Origin: Arcobacter sp. LA11
Lineage (GTDB): Bacteria > Campylobacterota > Campylobacteria > Campylobacterales > Arcobacteraceae
Length of the DNA: 64,000 bases
Direction: 5' to 3'
Assembly (NCBI RefSeq): GCF_001895145.1
Contig: NZ_BDIR01000003.1
Span: 167,420 to 231,419, forward strand
This document shows positions 21,043 through 29,166 of the stretch, piece by piece (position 1 is the first letter of the stretch; each line of letters opens with the position of its first letter). The notes under the pieces were generated by a model, which saw nothing but the letters and a program-made list of their open reading frames with translations, did no database searches and had not been told where the DNA came from. A program made the position numbers and the translations under genes.

Positions 21043-21672
21043 TTATTTGATATATTCTACAACATCCTCTAGTTTTTCTCTTAATTGAGTAGATTGTTCA
21101 TTTACTCTATAACCAAAAGGAATTACCACTGCAACTTGATATTTTGTTGTATCAATTTCTAAGATTTCTTCTACTTTTTCTTTTTCAAAACCTTCAACTG
21201 GACAAGAATCTATTCCTTTAATACCAGCTGCTGTCATCATATTTCCAGCTGCAATATAATTTTGCCTAGCTGTCCACGCTAAAATATTCTCATCTGTTGA
21301 TAAAGTATTAGCTAAATGATCAGAATAAAGTTTTAAATAAAAATCATACTTTTCTTCTGGCATTTCACGTCTAGCAAACTTTCTTCTTGGAACTCCTGAT
21401 TCTGGCTTCACATTTTCAATTGCTGCAAGATATATCACTAAGTGAGAACAAGTTGTAATTTGAGGTTGATCCCAACACACAGGTTTTAACTTCTCTTTTA
21501 ATTCATCATTTGTAATAACTAAAAATTTCCAAGGTTCCATTCCAAACGAAGAAGGAGACTTTCTTCCTGCTTCCAAAATAAACGTCATATCCTCTTCAGA
21601 GATTTTTTTTGTATCGTCAAATATCTTACAAGCATGTCTAAAATCCATTGCTTCCATAAATGTTTTATCCAT
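21043..21672 (-). CDS. Nitroreductase-family FMN oxidoreductase
   Basis: This 209-residue flavoenzyme of the NfsB/nitroreductase superfamily reduces quinones or nitro compounds with NAD(P)H. Motifs are the N-terminal FRHACKIFDDTKKIS (FMN-phosphate binding Arg and Lys), the SPSSFGMEPWKFLVI segment, the middle ARQNYIAAGNMMTAAGIKGIDSCPVEGF and the C-terminal VVIPFGYRVNE. It is the last gene of a three-gene unit phzF-like, mdaB-like, nitroreductase, with 28 bases to the previous gene and a terminator after it. The unit is divergent from an HxlR-type regulator, which suggests induction by electrophile or quinone stress. Confidence 0.9.
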   Translation of the reverse strand: MDKTFMEAMDFRHACKIFDDTKKISEEDMTFILEAGRKSPSSFGMEPWKFLVITNDELKEKLKPVCWDQPQITTCSHLVIYLAAIENVKPESGVPRRKFARREMPEEKYDFYLKLYSDHLANTLSTDENILAWTARQNYIAAGNMMTAAGIKGIDSCPVEGFEKEKVEEILEIDTTKYQVAVVIPFGYRVNEQSTQLREKLEDVVEYIK

Positions 21673-21700
21673 AGTTTTCCTTTTTATTTAGTTTTATATA

Positions 21701-22294
21701 TTATTTTAAAAAATTATCTTCTAGTGTATTTTTAAACTTTATAAGTTCATTATTTATATCTAAATCACTTTTAAATATATCATGAATTGAATATGTTTTT
21801 AACATACTTGCTCCACAAAATTGAAATACTTTATGAACTGCATAATTAGCTTCATCTAAAGATAAACCTTCAAAAAAGCCTTCATTATTTGAAAATTCAC
21901 TAGTAGGACAATTATATGTTAAACTTAACATATATTTTTTATCTGTCATTAATCCACCGCTTCCATATTTTTTTGAACTATCGTCCCTACTTCTTCCATC
22001 ATTTTTATATGTAACAGTATTACCACCACCTGAGAAAATCTCATCAATATACTTTTTTGTAATCCAAGGTACAGACATCCAATAAACTGGGTATTGAAGA
22101 AGGATAACATCTGCCCAAGCAAATTTATCAAGCTCTTCTTGAACATCATATCCTTTTTCAATATGAGTATATTTGACATTAAAATTATTAGTTTTTAAAA
22201 AGCTTTTTGCTTCATCAACAAATAATTGAGTTAATTTTCCTTCTGCAACTTCATCATATTTTTGATGACCATTAATTATTAATACATTTTTCAT
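21701..22294 (-). CDS. NAD(P)H-dependent FMN/quinone oxidoreductase, MdaB-like
   Basis: This 197-residue flavodoxin-fold protein (Flavodoxin_2) resembles MdaB, an NADPH quinone reductase that protects against oxidative stress in Helicobacter and E. coli. Markers are the N-terminal NVLIINGHQKYDEVAEGKL, the WADVILLQYPVYWMSVPW segment and the glycine-rich GGGNTVTYKNDGR to YGSGGL region. It lies 8 bases after the PhzF-like gene and before the nitroreductase gene, so the three are almost surely co-transcribed. I give no symbol because substrate specificity cannot be fixed from sequence alone. Confidence 0.9.
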   Translation of the reverse strand: MKNVLIINGHQKYDEVAEGKLTQLFVDEAKSFLKTNNFNVKYTHIEKGYDVQEELDKFAWADVILLQYPVYWMSVPWITKKYIDEIFSGGGNTVTYKNDGRSRDDSSKKYGSGGLMTDKKYMLSLTYNCPTSEFSNNEGFFEGLSLDEANYAVHKVFQFCGASMLKTYSIHDIFKSDLDINNELIKFKNTLEDNFLK

Positions 22295-22302
22295 TTTATT
22301 TC

Positions 22303-23136
22303 CTATTTTATTACTCTGCTCTGACCAGAAACTTTTATTGAACTATTCTCTATATCTGTATACTCTACATAGAGCTTAGAAGGAGAATCCATATCAAAAC
22401 CTTGTAAGATTTCTATTTCACCTGATATTTTGTTTTTTGTACTTCGTAAATATTCTCCAAGTGCAATAGCAGCAGAACCCGTTGCAGGGTCTTCATACAC
22501 ACCACCAAAAGGAAATGGATTTCTAGAATGATATAAAGTATTATTTTCTTTCCAAAGAACACTTATTGTTGTTATATTATGTTCTCTTGATAGTTCTTTT
22601 GCTTTTTCAAAATCGTATTTCATATTTTCTAAAGTTTTTTTCTCTTTTACAAAAATTATTAAGTGAAAATTACCAGAATATGATTTTTTAATTGGGTAAT
22701 TACTATCTAAATCATCTTTTGAAAAATTAAACACATCTATAAAAGAATCAATTATCTCATCAGTAAAATCTTCAGTTTTTGTAGAAACAGAGCTAATAGA
22801 AGTAACTGTTGCATTATTCTTTTCTACTATATTAATAGTAATACTTCCATCATTTAGATTAAGTTTATATTCTCCAAGACCAAAATCTTCTGCTAAAACA
22901 TGACCACTTGCAATAGTAGCATGACCACAAAAAGCTATTTCCATTTCAGGAGAGAAATATCTTATTCTGAACTCTTTATTATTTACTTTTATTAAAAATG
23001 CAGTTTCTGAATAATTTACTTCTTTAGCAATTGAAAGCATTTTTTCATCGCTTAACATCTCATCAGTAATAACTACACCAGCAGGGTTTCCTCCCATATT
23101 TTCATATGAAAAGCCAGATATTTTATGAATATTCAT
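22303..23136 (-). CDS. PhzF-family isomerase/epimerase-like protein
   Basis: This 277-residue protein has the two-domain diaminopimelate-epimerase fold of the PhzF family. Conserved signatures are GGNPAGVVITDE near the N-terminus, SETAFL with the catalytic-type Glu, EIAFCGHATIASGH and YEDPATGSAAIALGEY. The physiological substrate is unknown for most members, and no phenazine genes are present. It is the first gene of the reductase operon, with GAGGAG close to the ATG, and its promoter region faces the HxlR regulator. Co-occurrence with two flavin reductases suggests detoxification rather than phenazine synthesis (inference). Confidence 0.9.
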   Translation of the reverse strand: MNIHKISGFSYENMGGNPAGVVITDEMLSDEKMLSIAKEVNYSETAFLIKVNNKEFRIRYFSPEMEIAFCGHATIASGHVLAEDFGLGEYKLNLNDGSITINIVEKNNATVTSISSVSTKTEDFTDEIIDSFIDVFNFSKDDLDSNYPIKKSYSGNFHLIIFVKEKKTLENMKYDFEKAKELSREHNITTISVLWKENNTLYHSRNPFPFGGVYEDPATGSAAIALGEYLRSTKNKISGEIEILQGFDMDSPSKLYVEYTDIENSSIKVSGQSRVIK

Positions 23137-23190
23137 TTAAAACTCCTCTTAGATTTTAGAAATTATATACCTTATAAACTTAATATTCTC

Positions 23191-23212
23191 TTACTTTACT
23201 TTATGTAAGTAA
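23191..23212. promoter_or_regulatory. Candidate HxlR operator between regulator and reductase operon
   Basis: TTACTT, 10 bases, AAGTAA forms a perfect inverted repeat in the 125-base divergent region. A TATAAT on the minus strand (23162-23167) for the PhzF-like gene and TATACT (23235-23240) for the regulator place the repeat at or next to both -35 regions. Two-fold symmetric sites are usual for dimeric winged-helix regulators of this family. Confidence 0.55.
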
Positions 23213-23261
23213 TAGAGTTAAATATAGATTATGGTATACTTTTCAAAGAAAAAGGAAAAAT

Positions 23262-23636
23262 ATGTATTATATAAATGATAAAGAATATAGATGTTCCGTT
23301 TCTGTTACGTTAGATATATTTAATGACAGATGGAAATTAGCCATAATTTGGCATTTAATAGATTGCGATAAAAGATTCAAAGATTTGCATGAAGTTATAT
23401 CTGAAATCACTCAAAAAACATTGACTGTAAAATTAAAAGAATTAGAAGAAAAAAATATTATTCATAGGGAAGTTTTTGCAGAAGTTCCTCCAAAAGTTGT
23501 ATATTCACTTACACCTTCTGGTAAAAAGCTTACACCAGTACTAGAAGAAATGTATAAATGGGGAATTGATTATGTTGAAACATTTGGAGAAGTTACAGAA
23601 GATGACCTTTGTAAGACAACAATTTGTGATAAATAA
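23262..23636 (+). CDS. HxlR-family winged-helix transcriptional regulator
   Basis: This 124-residue DNA-binding protein of the HxlR/MarR-like group has the typical core VSVTLDIFNDRWKLAIIWHL, a KRFKDLHEVISEITQKTLTVKLKELEE recognition segment and the wing VPPKVVYSLTPSGKKL. Cys11 lies in the position of the redox-active N-terminal cysteine of YodB- and HypR-type members. Two more cysteines sit in the C-terminal tail (LCKTTICDK). It is therefore a plausible sensor of quinones, aldehydes or disulfide stress. It is divergent from the PhzF/MdaB/nitroreductase operon and probably controls it and itself through the palindrome at 23191. Confidence 0.9.
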   Translation: MYYINDKEYRCSVSVTLDIFNDRWKLAIIWHLIDCDKRFKDLHEVISEITQKTLTVKLKELEEKNIIHREVFAEVPPKVVYSLTPSGKKLTPVLEEMYKWGIDYVETFGEVTEDDLCKTTICDK

Positions 23637-23714
23637 AACTTATAATTGAAAAACTTCACGTTTTCTAAACATTAAAAGTGTATTATGACAATAAATTTAT
23701 TATTAGGAAAAAGA

Positions 23715-24443
23715 ATGACTAAAATTATTAGAAATGTATTGCTTTTAATAGCAATGATTTCAAGCTTAAACGCAGCACAAAGTATTTCATCGAATGAAAT
23801 TAAAGAAATACAAAATCTTGAACTTTTTAAAAAAGCAAAAGTAGATGTACAACAAGGGTTTGACGCAGGAAGTGTTTATGTTTTAAATGTAACTGTACAA
23901 GGAAGAAGTGATAAAATTTTTCTTACAAAAGACAAAAAATATTTAATTGCAGGAGATGTAATTAGTACAAAAACAGGTCAACCGTTAGAAGTACCTGCTG
24001 ATTTAAAACCCACTTTAGGGAAAGAAGCATTTACTTTTGGAACAGGAAAAGATGAATATGTTTTATTTACTGATCCAGAATGTCCTTATTGTAAAAAGTT
24101 TGAAGAACATTTTCCAAAAATCGAAGATAAAGTAAAAATTAGAGTATTTTATTTCCCTTTAGATTTCCACAAAAATGCTAAAGATATTTCACTTTATGTT
24201 ATGAGTCAAAAAAACTATAAAGATAAAGTAAATGCTATGATAAATACTACAAAAGATACGCCTGCATTTAAAAATAAAAAATATGCAAAAGGTGAAAAAG
24301 AGAAACTTCAAAAGCATTTAGATTCACAACTTGAAGTTGCTAAAAAACTAGGGATTAGAGGAACTCCATCTGTTTATGATAAAGATGGAAACAAAGTTGT
24401 TTGGGCTGCAATGCTTCAAAAGTATGGTGTAAAAGTACAATAA
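23715..24443 (+). CDS. DsbC/DsbG-like periplasmic thiol:disulfide interchange protein
   Basis: This protein of about 242 residues has an N-terminal signal peptide (LLLIAMISSLNA, cleavage after about residue 20), a small N-terminal dimerisation-like domain and a thioredoxin-fold domain with active site CPYC (Cys123, Cys126). The cis-proline loop GTPSVYD lies near residue 224. It probably isomerises or reduces protein disulfides in the periplasm. The frame is open from an ATG at 23685, but the ATG at 23715 follows TAGGAAAAAG and starts a normal signal peptide, so I prefer it. It has 78 bases to the HxlR gene and its own terminator. Confidence 0.9.
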   Translation: MTKIIRNVLLLIAMISSLNAAQSISSNEIKEIQNLELFKKAKVDVQQGFDAGSVYVLNVTVQGRSDKIFLTKDKKYLIAGDVISTKTGQPLEVPADLKPTLGKEAFTFGTGKDEYVLFTDPECPYCKKFEEHFPKIEDKVKIRVFYFPLDFHKNAKDISLYVMSQKNYKDKVNAMINTTKDTPAFKNKKYAKGEKEKLQKHLDSQLEVAKKLGIRGTPSVYDKDGNKVVWAAMLQKYGVKVQ

Positions 24444-24459
24444 ACCTTTTACAGAAACT

Positions 24460-24500
24460 AGCATGTAAACTCTAATATTCTATTTAAAAGTTTACATGCT
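24460..24500. terminator. Hairpin between the DsbC-like and VOC genes
   Basis: AGCATGTAAACT pairs perfectly (12 bp) with AGTTTACATGCT across a 17-base loop and is followed by a T-rich tract on the plus strand. It directly abuts the stop codon of the converging VOC gene and can serve both directions. Confidence 0.7.
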
Positions 24501-24881
24501 TTATTTTACTTCATTTGATATTTCAATTAAATTTCCATCAAAATCATAAAAATATAATGACCTAAGAGGATATAAACTTCCTGTTCTTGGTACATCATAT
24601 TCAATAATTTTAATACTGTTAGATTCAAGTTTTTCTTTTATAACATCTAGAGGAGTATCACTTATAAAACATATATCCATAACACCTACTTTAAACTCTT
24701 TTGCTTTAGGAACAGCAATAGTATTTTTTTCATGAAGATTGATTTTTTGATTTCCAATTTTTATACAATACCGACCTTTTGCAAATTCAATTATTTCTAA
24801 GCCTAAAATATCTTTATAAAACTTTGCTGTTTTTTCTATAGAAGTTGTATGTAATACAAAATGATCAAGTCCCTTTATCAT
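24501..24881 (-). CDS. VOC (glyoxalase/bleomycin-resistance) superfamily protein
   Basis: This 126-residue protein has the paired beta-alpha-beta-beta-beta modules of the vicinal-oxygen-chelate fold: IKGLDHFVLHTTSIEKTAKF at the N-terminus, IKIGNQKINLHEK in the middle and the C-terminal SLYFYDFDGNLIEIS. Candidate metal ligands are the first His (DHFVLH), His of NLHE and the terminal Glu (LIEIS). It may be a lyase or dioxygenase; the substrate is unknown. Its start overlaps the stop region of the upstream DUF1801 gene by 17 bases, so the two are translationally coupled. Confidence 0.88.
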   Translation of the reverse strand: MIKGLDHFVLHTTSIEKTAKFYKDILGLEIIEFAKGRYCIKIGNQKINLHEKNTIAVPKAKEFKVGVMDICFISDTPLDVIKEKLESNSIKIIEYDVPRTGSLYPLRSLYFYDFDGNLIEISNEVK

Positions 24882-25266
24882 TTTTTATCCTTTTTATTTT
24901 CATTAATTCATTATATTCAATTAAAAAATATAGAGTTTGTTCTATATAGTATTTAATAGCTTTTTTAGTTGTACTATCTAGTTTTCTAACTCTTTGTCCT
25001 CTTATTGTCTTTCCATTTCCAAAAAGTAAATTATATTTATCATCTAATGATATACCTCTAAACCAACCAATGTGTATATAGTCTTGATAAGTTTTAATAT
25101 AACAAAAACCACCCTCTTTTGTAAAAAAGGAAGTTATGTTTTTTGAATACTTTTCTTTTACTTCTTTACCAATAGACTTTTTGATTAATCCTCTTACTTC
25201 TAAAAACAACTCAGCATGTTCTGAATTTAAATCTTTATCAAACTGCATAATAGCTCCACAATTCAT
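24865..25266 (-). CDS. DUF1801 domain protein
   Basis: This 133-residue cytoplasmic protein has the family's central pattern: a short strand ending in YIKTYQDYIHIGWFRG, an L-x-D-x5-LFGNGKTIRGQRVRKL segment and a C-terminal helix (KAIKYYIEQTLYFLIEYNEL). No catalytic function is established for the family as far as I know. The second Met, at 25248, is a possible alternative start. It overlaps the VOC gene by 17 bases and is divergent from the PhnD-like gene of cassette B. Confidence 0.72.
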   Translation of the reverse strand: MNCGAIMQFDKDLNSEHAELFLEVRGLIKKSIGKEVKEKYSKNITSFFTKEGGFCYIKTYQDYIHIGWFRGISLDDKYNLLFGNGKTIRGQRVRKLDSTTKKAIKYYIEQTLYFLIEYNELMKIKRIKNDKGT

Positions 25267-25377
25267 TTATATGATATATTTTAGTATTTTAATATAAATT
25301 AATAGTTAAGTTAAATTTATGAATTTAGATAATACAATGAATTATAAATTAATTATTTAATTAGAAAAGGGGTTAAG

Positions 25378-26166
25378 ATGAAGAAGATACTTATATTATT
25401 ATTGGCAGCTACATATTTGTTGTCAATGGAGATTAGCATTGGTGTTGTACCACAACAAAGTCCTTTAAAACTTTCAAAAAAATGGATTAAAGTAACTAAT
25501 TATTTATATAAAGAGACCGGAATAAAAGTTATATTTAAAACTGAAAAATCTATTCCTAAATTTGAAAAAGAATTGTACGCAGGGAAATATGATATATCGT
25601 ATATGAATCCATATCATTTTATTGTTGCAAATAAAAAGCAAGGCTATGAAGCTTTTACAAGAGCAAATAAGAACATTGTTGGAATTGTTCTATCAAAAGA
25701 GACAAAAGTTGATTTTACGAAAGAGAACATGAAAGGAAAAACATTTTTATTTCCTGCTCCAAATGCTTTTGCAGCTACTTTATTACCTAAATTAGAATTC
25801 AAATCAAAATTTGATTTTGATATAGATAAAGAAGCTAGAGTACTATATGTAAATTCACATGATTCAGTATACAAGGGAATTTCTAGAGATATTGGTTATT
25901 TAGGTGGAGGGATAATTAGAACATATAATAACTTTATTGATAAAAATGATAAAGACAAGCTCCATATTGTATATAAAACATCACCATATCCAAGCCATCC
26001 TATTGCATCACACCCTAGAGTGAGTCAAGATGTTGTTACTAAAATTCAAAATGCTTTTATTAATATGCCAGATGAAATAAAAAAAGTTCTTAGTATTAAG
26101 GCTTTTAAAGTAACTGACTCTAAAGAGTTTGATGTAATTCAAGAGCTTGGAGTAAAAAATAAATAA
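25378..26166 (+). CDS. PhnD-like periplasmic substrate-binding protein (cassette B sensor)
   Basis: This 262-residue exported protein has a signal peptide (residues 1-16) and a type II periplasmic-binding fold of the PhnD/phosphate-phosphite-phosphonate group: IGVVPQQSPLKLSKKW, the KYDISYMNPYHFIVAN pocket segment, the KGKTFLFPAPNAFAATLLP hinge region and SPYPSHPIASHPRVS near the C-terminus. No ABC permease or ATPase gene is nearby. It lies 8 bases before a membrane histidine kinase in the same direction, so it is more likely a ligand receptor for that kinase. The known parallel is AioX, a PhnD-type protein that feeds arsenite signals to the kinase AioS. The ligand here is unknown. A strong AAAAGGGG ribosome-binding site precedes the ATG. 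Confidence 0.88.
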   Translation: MKKILILLLAATYLLSMEISIGVVPQQSPLKLSKKWIKVTNYLYKETGIKVIFKTEKSIPKFEKELYAGKYDISYMNPYHFIVANKKQGYEAFTRANKNIVGIVLSKETKVDFTKENMKGKTFLFPAPNAFAATLLPKLEFKSKFDFDIDKEARVLYVNSHDSVYKGISRDIGYLGGGIIRTYNNFIDKNDKDKLHIVYKTSPYPSHPIASHPRVSQDVVTKIQNAFINMPDEIKKVLSIKAFKVTDSKEFDVIQELGVKNK

Positions 26167-26174
26167 GTTTTAAC

Positions 26175-28058
26175 ATGTCATTTAAATATAGGTTTATTTT
26201 ATCTTTTGTACTGCTAGAAATATTTTTTATACTACTAATTGTTAGTGTAAACTTTATAGCTATTAGTGATTCATCAAAATCTTTAACAAAAGATAAAATA
26301 GAATCAAATATAACTTTTCTTGAACAATTACTAAAAATACCTGTTAGTATTTATGACACAGGTACATTAGATGATTTACTAAAAAGTACAGAAGACTTGA
26401 AATATATTAATTCAATCATTGTTTTGGATTCTACAGATAGAATTTTATCAAAGAAATATAACTTCAAAGAAGAAAAGATTGAACAAGTTCTTCAAAATAA
26501 AGAAAATAGAGAGCTTATAGTAAATGATAGTACTTTTGAGATACGTTATAAAAAAATGTTCGAAGAAGAAACCTTTTTAGGTTCTATATTAATAATTTTT
26601 GATACTAGTAGTAATACAAAATTTATTAAAAAAAATAAAACTAACACTATTCTTATAGTATTAGTAGAAATTATTATATCAACTTTCTTATCCTATTTAA
26701 TAGGAAGTAGACTTACTTTAATGCTAACAGAGCTTACTCAAGTTGCACAAGATATTGGTAATAAAAAAGACGTAAGCATACCTTATTTAGATAAAAAAGA
26801 TGAAATAGGACTCCTATCTAATTCTTTAGATAATATGTATAAACAATTACATGAGTCATATATAAACTTAAAACAGTTGACAATAATTCAAGATAAACAA
26901 AAAAGAGAACTTGAACAAGCTAATAAATCAAAAGATGATTTTCTAGCAAATATGAGTCATGAATTAAAAACACCATTAAACTCAATCAATGTTATATCTT
27001 CTGTAATGATGAAAAATAAAGATGCCACATTAAATGAAAAGCAAGTAAAAAATCTTAATATTATCAATAACTGTGGAAATGACTTACTTTTCTTGATAAA
27101 TGACGTACTAGATATATCTAAACTTGAAGCAGGAGAAATCAACCTTGATTGTACTACTTTTAATTTACATGAAACAATTTTAAATATAAAAGATATGTTT
27201 GAACCACAAGTTAAAAACAAAAATCTAGAGTTTGTATTTAAATATGATGAAAATGTTCAAATAATATATTCTGATAAACAAAGAATAAAACAGATAATAA
27301 AAAATCTTTTAAGTAATTCATTAAAATTTGTAGAAAAAGGGGCTATTGAGCTTATTGTAAAAGATTCTGACAAAAACTTTAGCATTTTGATTAAAGATGA
27401 TGGAATTGGAATTGATGACGAGAAACTATTGCATATTTTTGATAGATTTAAACAAGCAGACTCTAGTACAACAAGAAAGTACGGAGGGACAGGTTTAGGA
27501 CTAGCTATTTGTAAAGAACTAACTACTCTACTAGAAGGGACAATAAAAGTAAAAAGTAAAGTTGGGGTTGGAACAATATTTAAACTAACACTTCCTAAAA
27601 ATGAAGATAAGGTTTCAAATATCGTTCTTGAAGAAAAAGTTAAACCAATTGAAATAAAAAGCGATACTCCAAAAGTAAAAAATAGTTCTATAAAAAGTAA
27701 TATAGGAAAAGAAAAAGTACTTATATTGAATAATGATCCTTTAACATTTATAGATTTTGTAATAAAAGTAAAAGATTCATATGATGTAAATCAAATTGAT
27801 TCTTTAGTAGAATTAATAAAAGAGATAAAAGAAAATAAATATCTTGCAATAATAGTTGATACTACTAAAATTAATCAATTAGATTTAAAAAAAGTTCTTA
27901 GTTTTATTCCTAGTAACTTAATTTTAATCAATGATGAAAAAGTAGAAATAGAACAATCAATTATTGAAGCATCAATGGAACAGTTTGTTAAACCATTAGA
28001 TACAAATAAATTAATATCATATATAAATACAAGCAAGGATAACAATGGAAAAGTTTAA
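26175..28058 (+). CDS. Membrane sensor histidine kinase with C-terminal degenerate receiver (cassette B)
   Basis: This 627-residue kinase has TM1 at about 7-30, a periplasmic sensor (about 31-155), TM2 at about 157-178, a HAMP-like segment, HisKA with His262 in NMSHELKTPLNSIN, and an HATPase with NLLSNSLKF, DDGIGIDDEKLLHIF and GGTGLGLAICKE. A Lys/Ser-rich linker leads to a degenerate receiver (about 510-620: VLILNNDP, IIVDTTKIN, FVKPLD). It is the paralogue of the kinase at 10161-11990. It follows the PhnD-like gene after 8 bases and overlaps the receiver-kinase gene by 14 bases. It probably reads the PhnD-like protein through its periplasmic domain, which is inference. Confidence 0.92.
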   Translation: MSFKYRFILSFVLLEIFFILLIVSVNFIAISDSSKSLTKDKIESNITFLEQLLKIPVSIYDTGTLDDLLKSTEDLKYINSIIVLDSTDRILSKKYNFKEEKIEQVLQNKENRELIVNDSTFEIRYKKMFEEETFLGSILIIFDTSSNTKFIKKNKTNTILIVLVEIIISTFLSYLIGSRLTLMLTELTQVAQDIGNKKDVSIPYLDKKDEIGLLSNSLDNMYKQLHESYINLKQLTIIQDKQKRELEQANKSKDDFLANMSHELKTPLNSINVISSVMMKNKDATLNEKQVKNLNIINNCGNDLLFLINDVLDISKLEAGEINLDCTTFNLHETILNIKDMFEPQVKNKNLEFVFKYDENVQIIYSDKQRIKQIIKNLLSNSLKFVEKGAIELIVKDSDKNFSILIKDDGIGIDDEKLLHIFDRFKQADSSTTRKYGGTGLGLAICKELTTLLEGTIKVKSKVGVGTIFKLTLPKNEDKVSNIVLEEKVKPIEIKSDTPKVKNSSIKSNIGKEKVLILNNDPLTFIDFVIKVKDSYDVNQIDSLVELIKEIKENKYLAIIVDTTKINQLDLKKVLSFIPSNLILINDEKVEIEQSIIEASMEQFVKPLDTNKLISYINTSKDNNGKV

Positions 28059-29166
28059 TATTTTATTATTAGATGATGTTGAAATGAACTTACACTCATT
28101 AAAGTTAATAATAGAAGATAGTTTTGATATAGAGATTCACACAGCTTTAAATGCAAAAGATGCAATTTCTATTTTAATGGAAAATCAAATTGATTTGATT
28201 TTAAGTGATATTCAAATGCCTGATATTGATGGTTTTCAATTTGCTGAATATATAAAAGGAATAAAAAAACTAAAAGAAATTCCAATAATTTTCATAACAG
28301 GAATATACGATAAAGATGAATATGAACAAAAAGCTTATAACTTAGGCGTAATTGAATATATTACTAAGCCAATTGATGATGTTCTTTTAACTTCTAAATT
28401 AAAAGTTTATATAGATTTATATGAAAGTAAAAGAAAAAATGAAGCACAAATAGCTCAAAAAGATAGCATCTTAATTCATCAAACAAAAATGGCTACTATG
28501 GGTGAAATGATAGGTGTTATATCCCATCAACTTAAACAACCTCTAAATATATTATCTTTATATTGTGATGAAGTAAGTACTGGTCATAAATATGGTGAAA
28601 TAGATGATGAATTTGTTGCTGATTTTTCTAAAAATACAAAAGAGCAAATAGAATTCTTGACAAAAACAATTGATGGATTTAGAAACTTTTTTAATCCAAC
28701 AAAAGAGAAAAGAGTCTTTAAATTAAAAGATGCAATTGATAATACTTTTAGTCTTTTAGATAAGCAAATAGAGAACAATAATATAAACTTAGAATTAGAT
28801 ATAAAAAATGAAACAGTTTATGGAGTAAGAACTGAATTAGAACAAGTGATTCTAAACTTAGTAACAAATGCAAAAGATGTATTTATAGATAGAGATAAAA
28901 AAGATAGAAAAATCAAAATAAACTCTGTATCTACGGATAAATATACAGTTTTAGTGATAGAAGACAATGCAGGAGGAATCAAAGAAGAAAATATAGAAAA
29001 AATATTTGATCCTTATTTCACAACAAAAGACTATGGAACAGGAACAGGTTTATATATGGTAAAACTGGTTGTAAAAACTAGTTTCAAAGGAGACTTAAAA
29101 GTAGAGAACTCTTCAACAGGAGCAAAGTTTGTAATTGCATTACCTAAAGAAAAGTCAACTAATTAA
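28045..29166 (+). CDS. Receiver-histidine kinase, soluble (cassette B)
   Basis: This 373-residue cytoplasmic protein has an N-terminal receiver (ILLLDDVEMN, phospho-acceptor Asp55 in LILSDIQMP, Lys in ITKPIDD) and a kinase core with His161 in GEMIGVISHQLKQPLNI. It also has NLVTNAKDVF, DNAGGIKEENIEKIF and YGTGTGLYMVK. No membrane segment is present. The gene starts inside the 3' end of the membrane kinase gene (14-base overlap) and its own last 12 bases overlap the opposing PAS-regulator gene. The paralogue at 9044 is well over half identical by eye. It may be an intermediate in a relay between the membrane kinase and the PAS regulator. Confidence 0.92.
   Translation: MEKFNILLLDDVEMNLHSLKLIIEDSFDIEIHTALNAKDAISILMENQIDLILSDIQMPDIDGFQFAEYIKGIKKLKEIPIIFITGIYDKDEYEQKAYNLGVIEYITKPIDDVLLTSKLKVYIDLYESKRKNEAQIAQKDSILIHQTKMATMGEMIGVISHQLKQPLNILSLYCDEVSTGHKYGEIDDEFVADFSKNTKEQIEFLTKTIDGFRNFFNPTKEKRVFKLKDAIDNTFSLLDKQIENNNINLELDIKNETVYGVRTELEQVILNLVTNAKDVFIDRDKKDRKIKINSVSTDKYTVLVIEDNAGGIKEENIEKIFDPYFTTKDYGTGTGLYMVKLVVKTSFKGDLKVENSSTGAKFVIALPKEKSTN

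Noticed and set aside
21949..22179. 76-codon minus-strand frame inside the MdaB-like gene
   Set aside because: It overlaps a clear flavodoxin-fold gene in another frame and has no protein-like features of its own.
22303..23136. Phenazine biosynthesis gene
   Set aside because: Only the PhzF-like fold is present, with no other phenazine genes; the context is flavin reductases.
25378..26166. Phosphonate ABC transporter locus
   Set aside because: Only the binding protein is present; the next gene is a kinase and no permease or ATPase is near.
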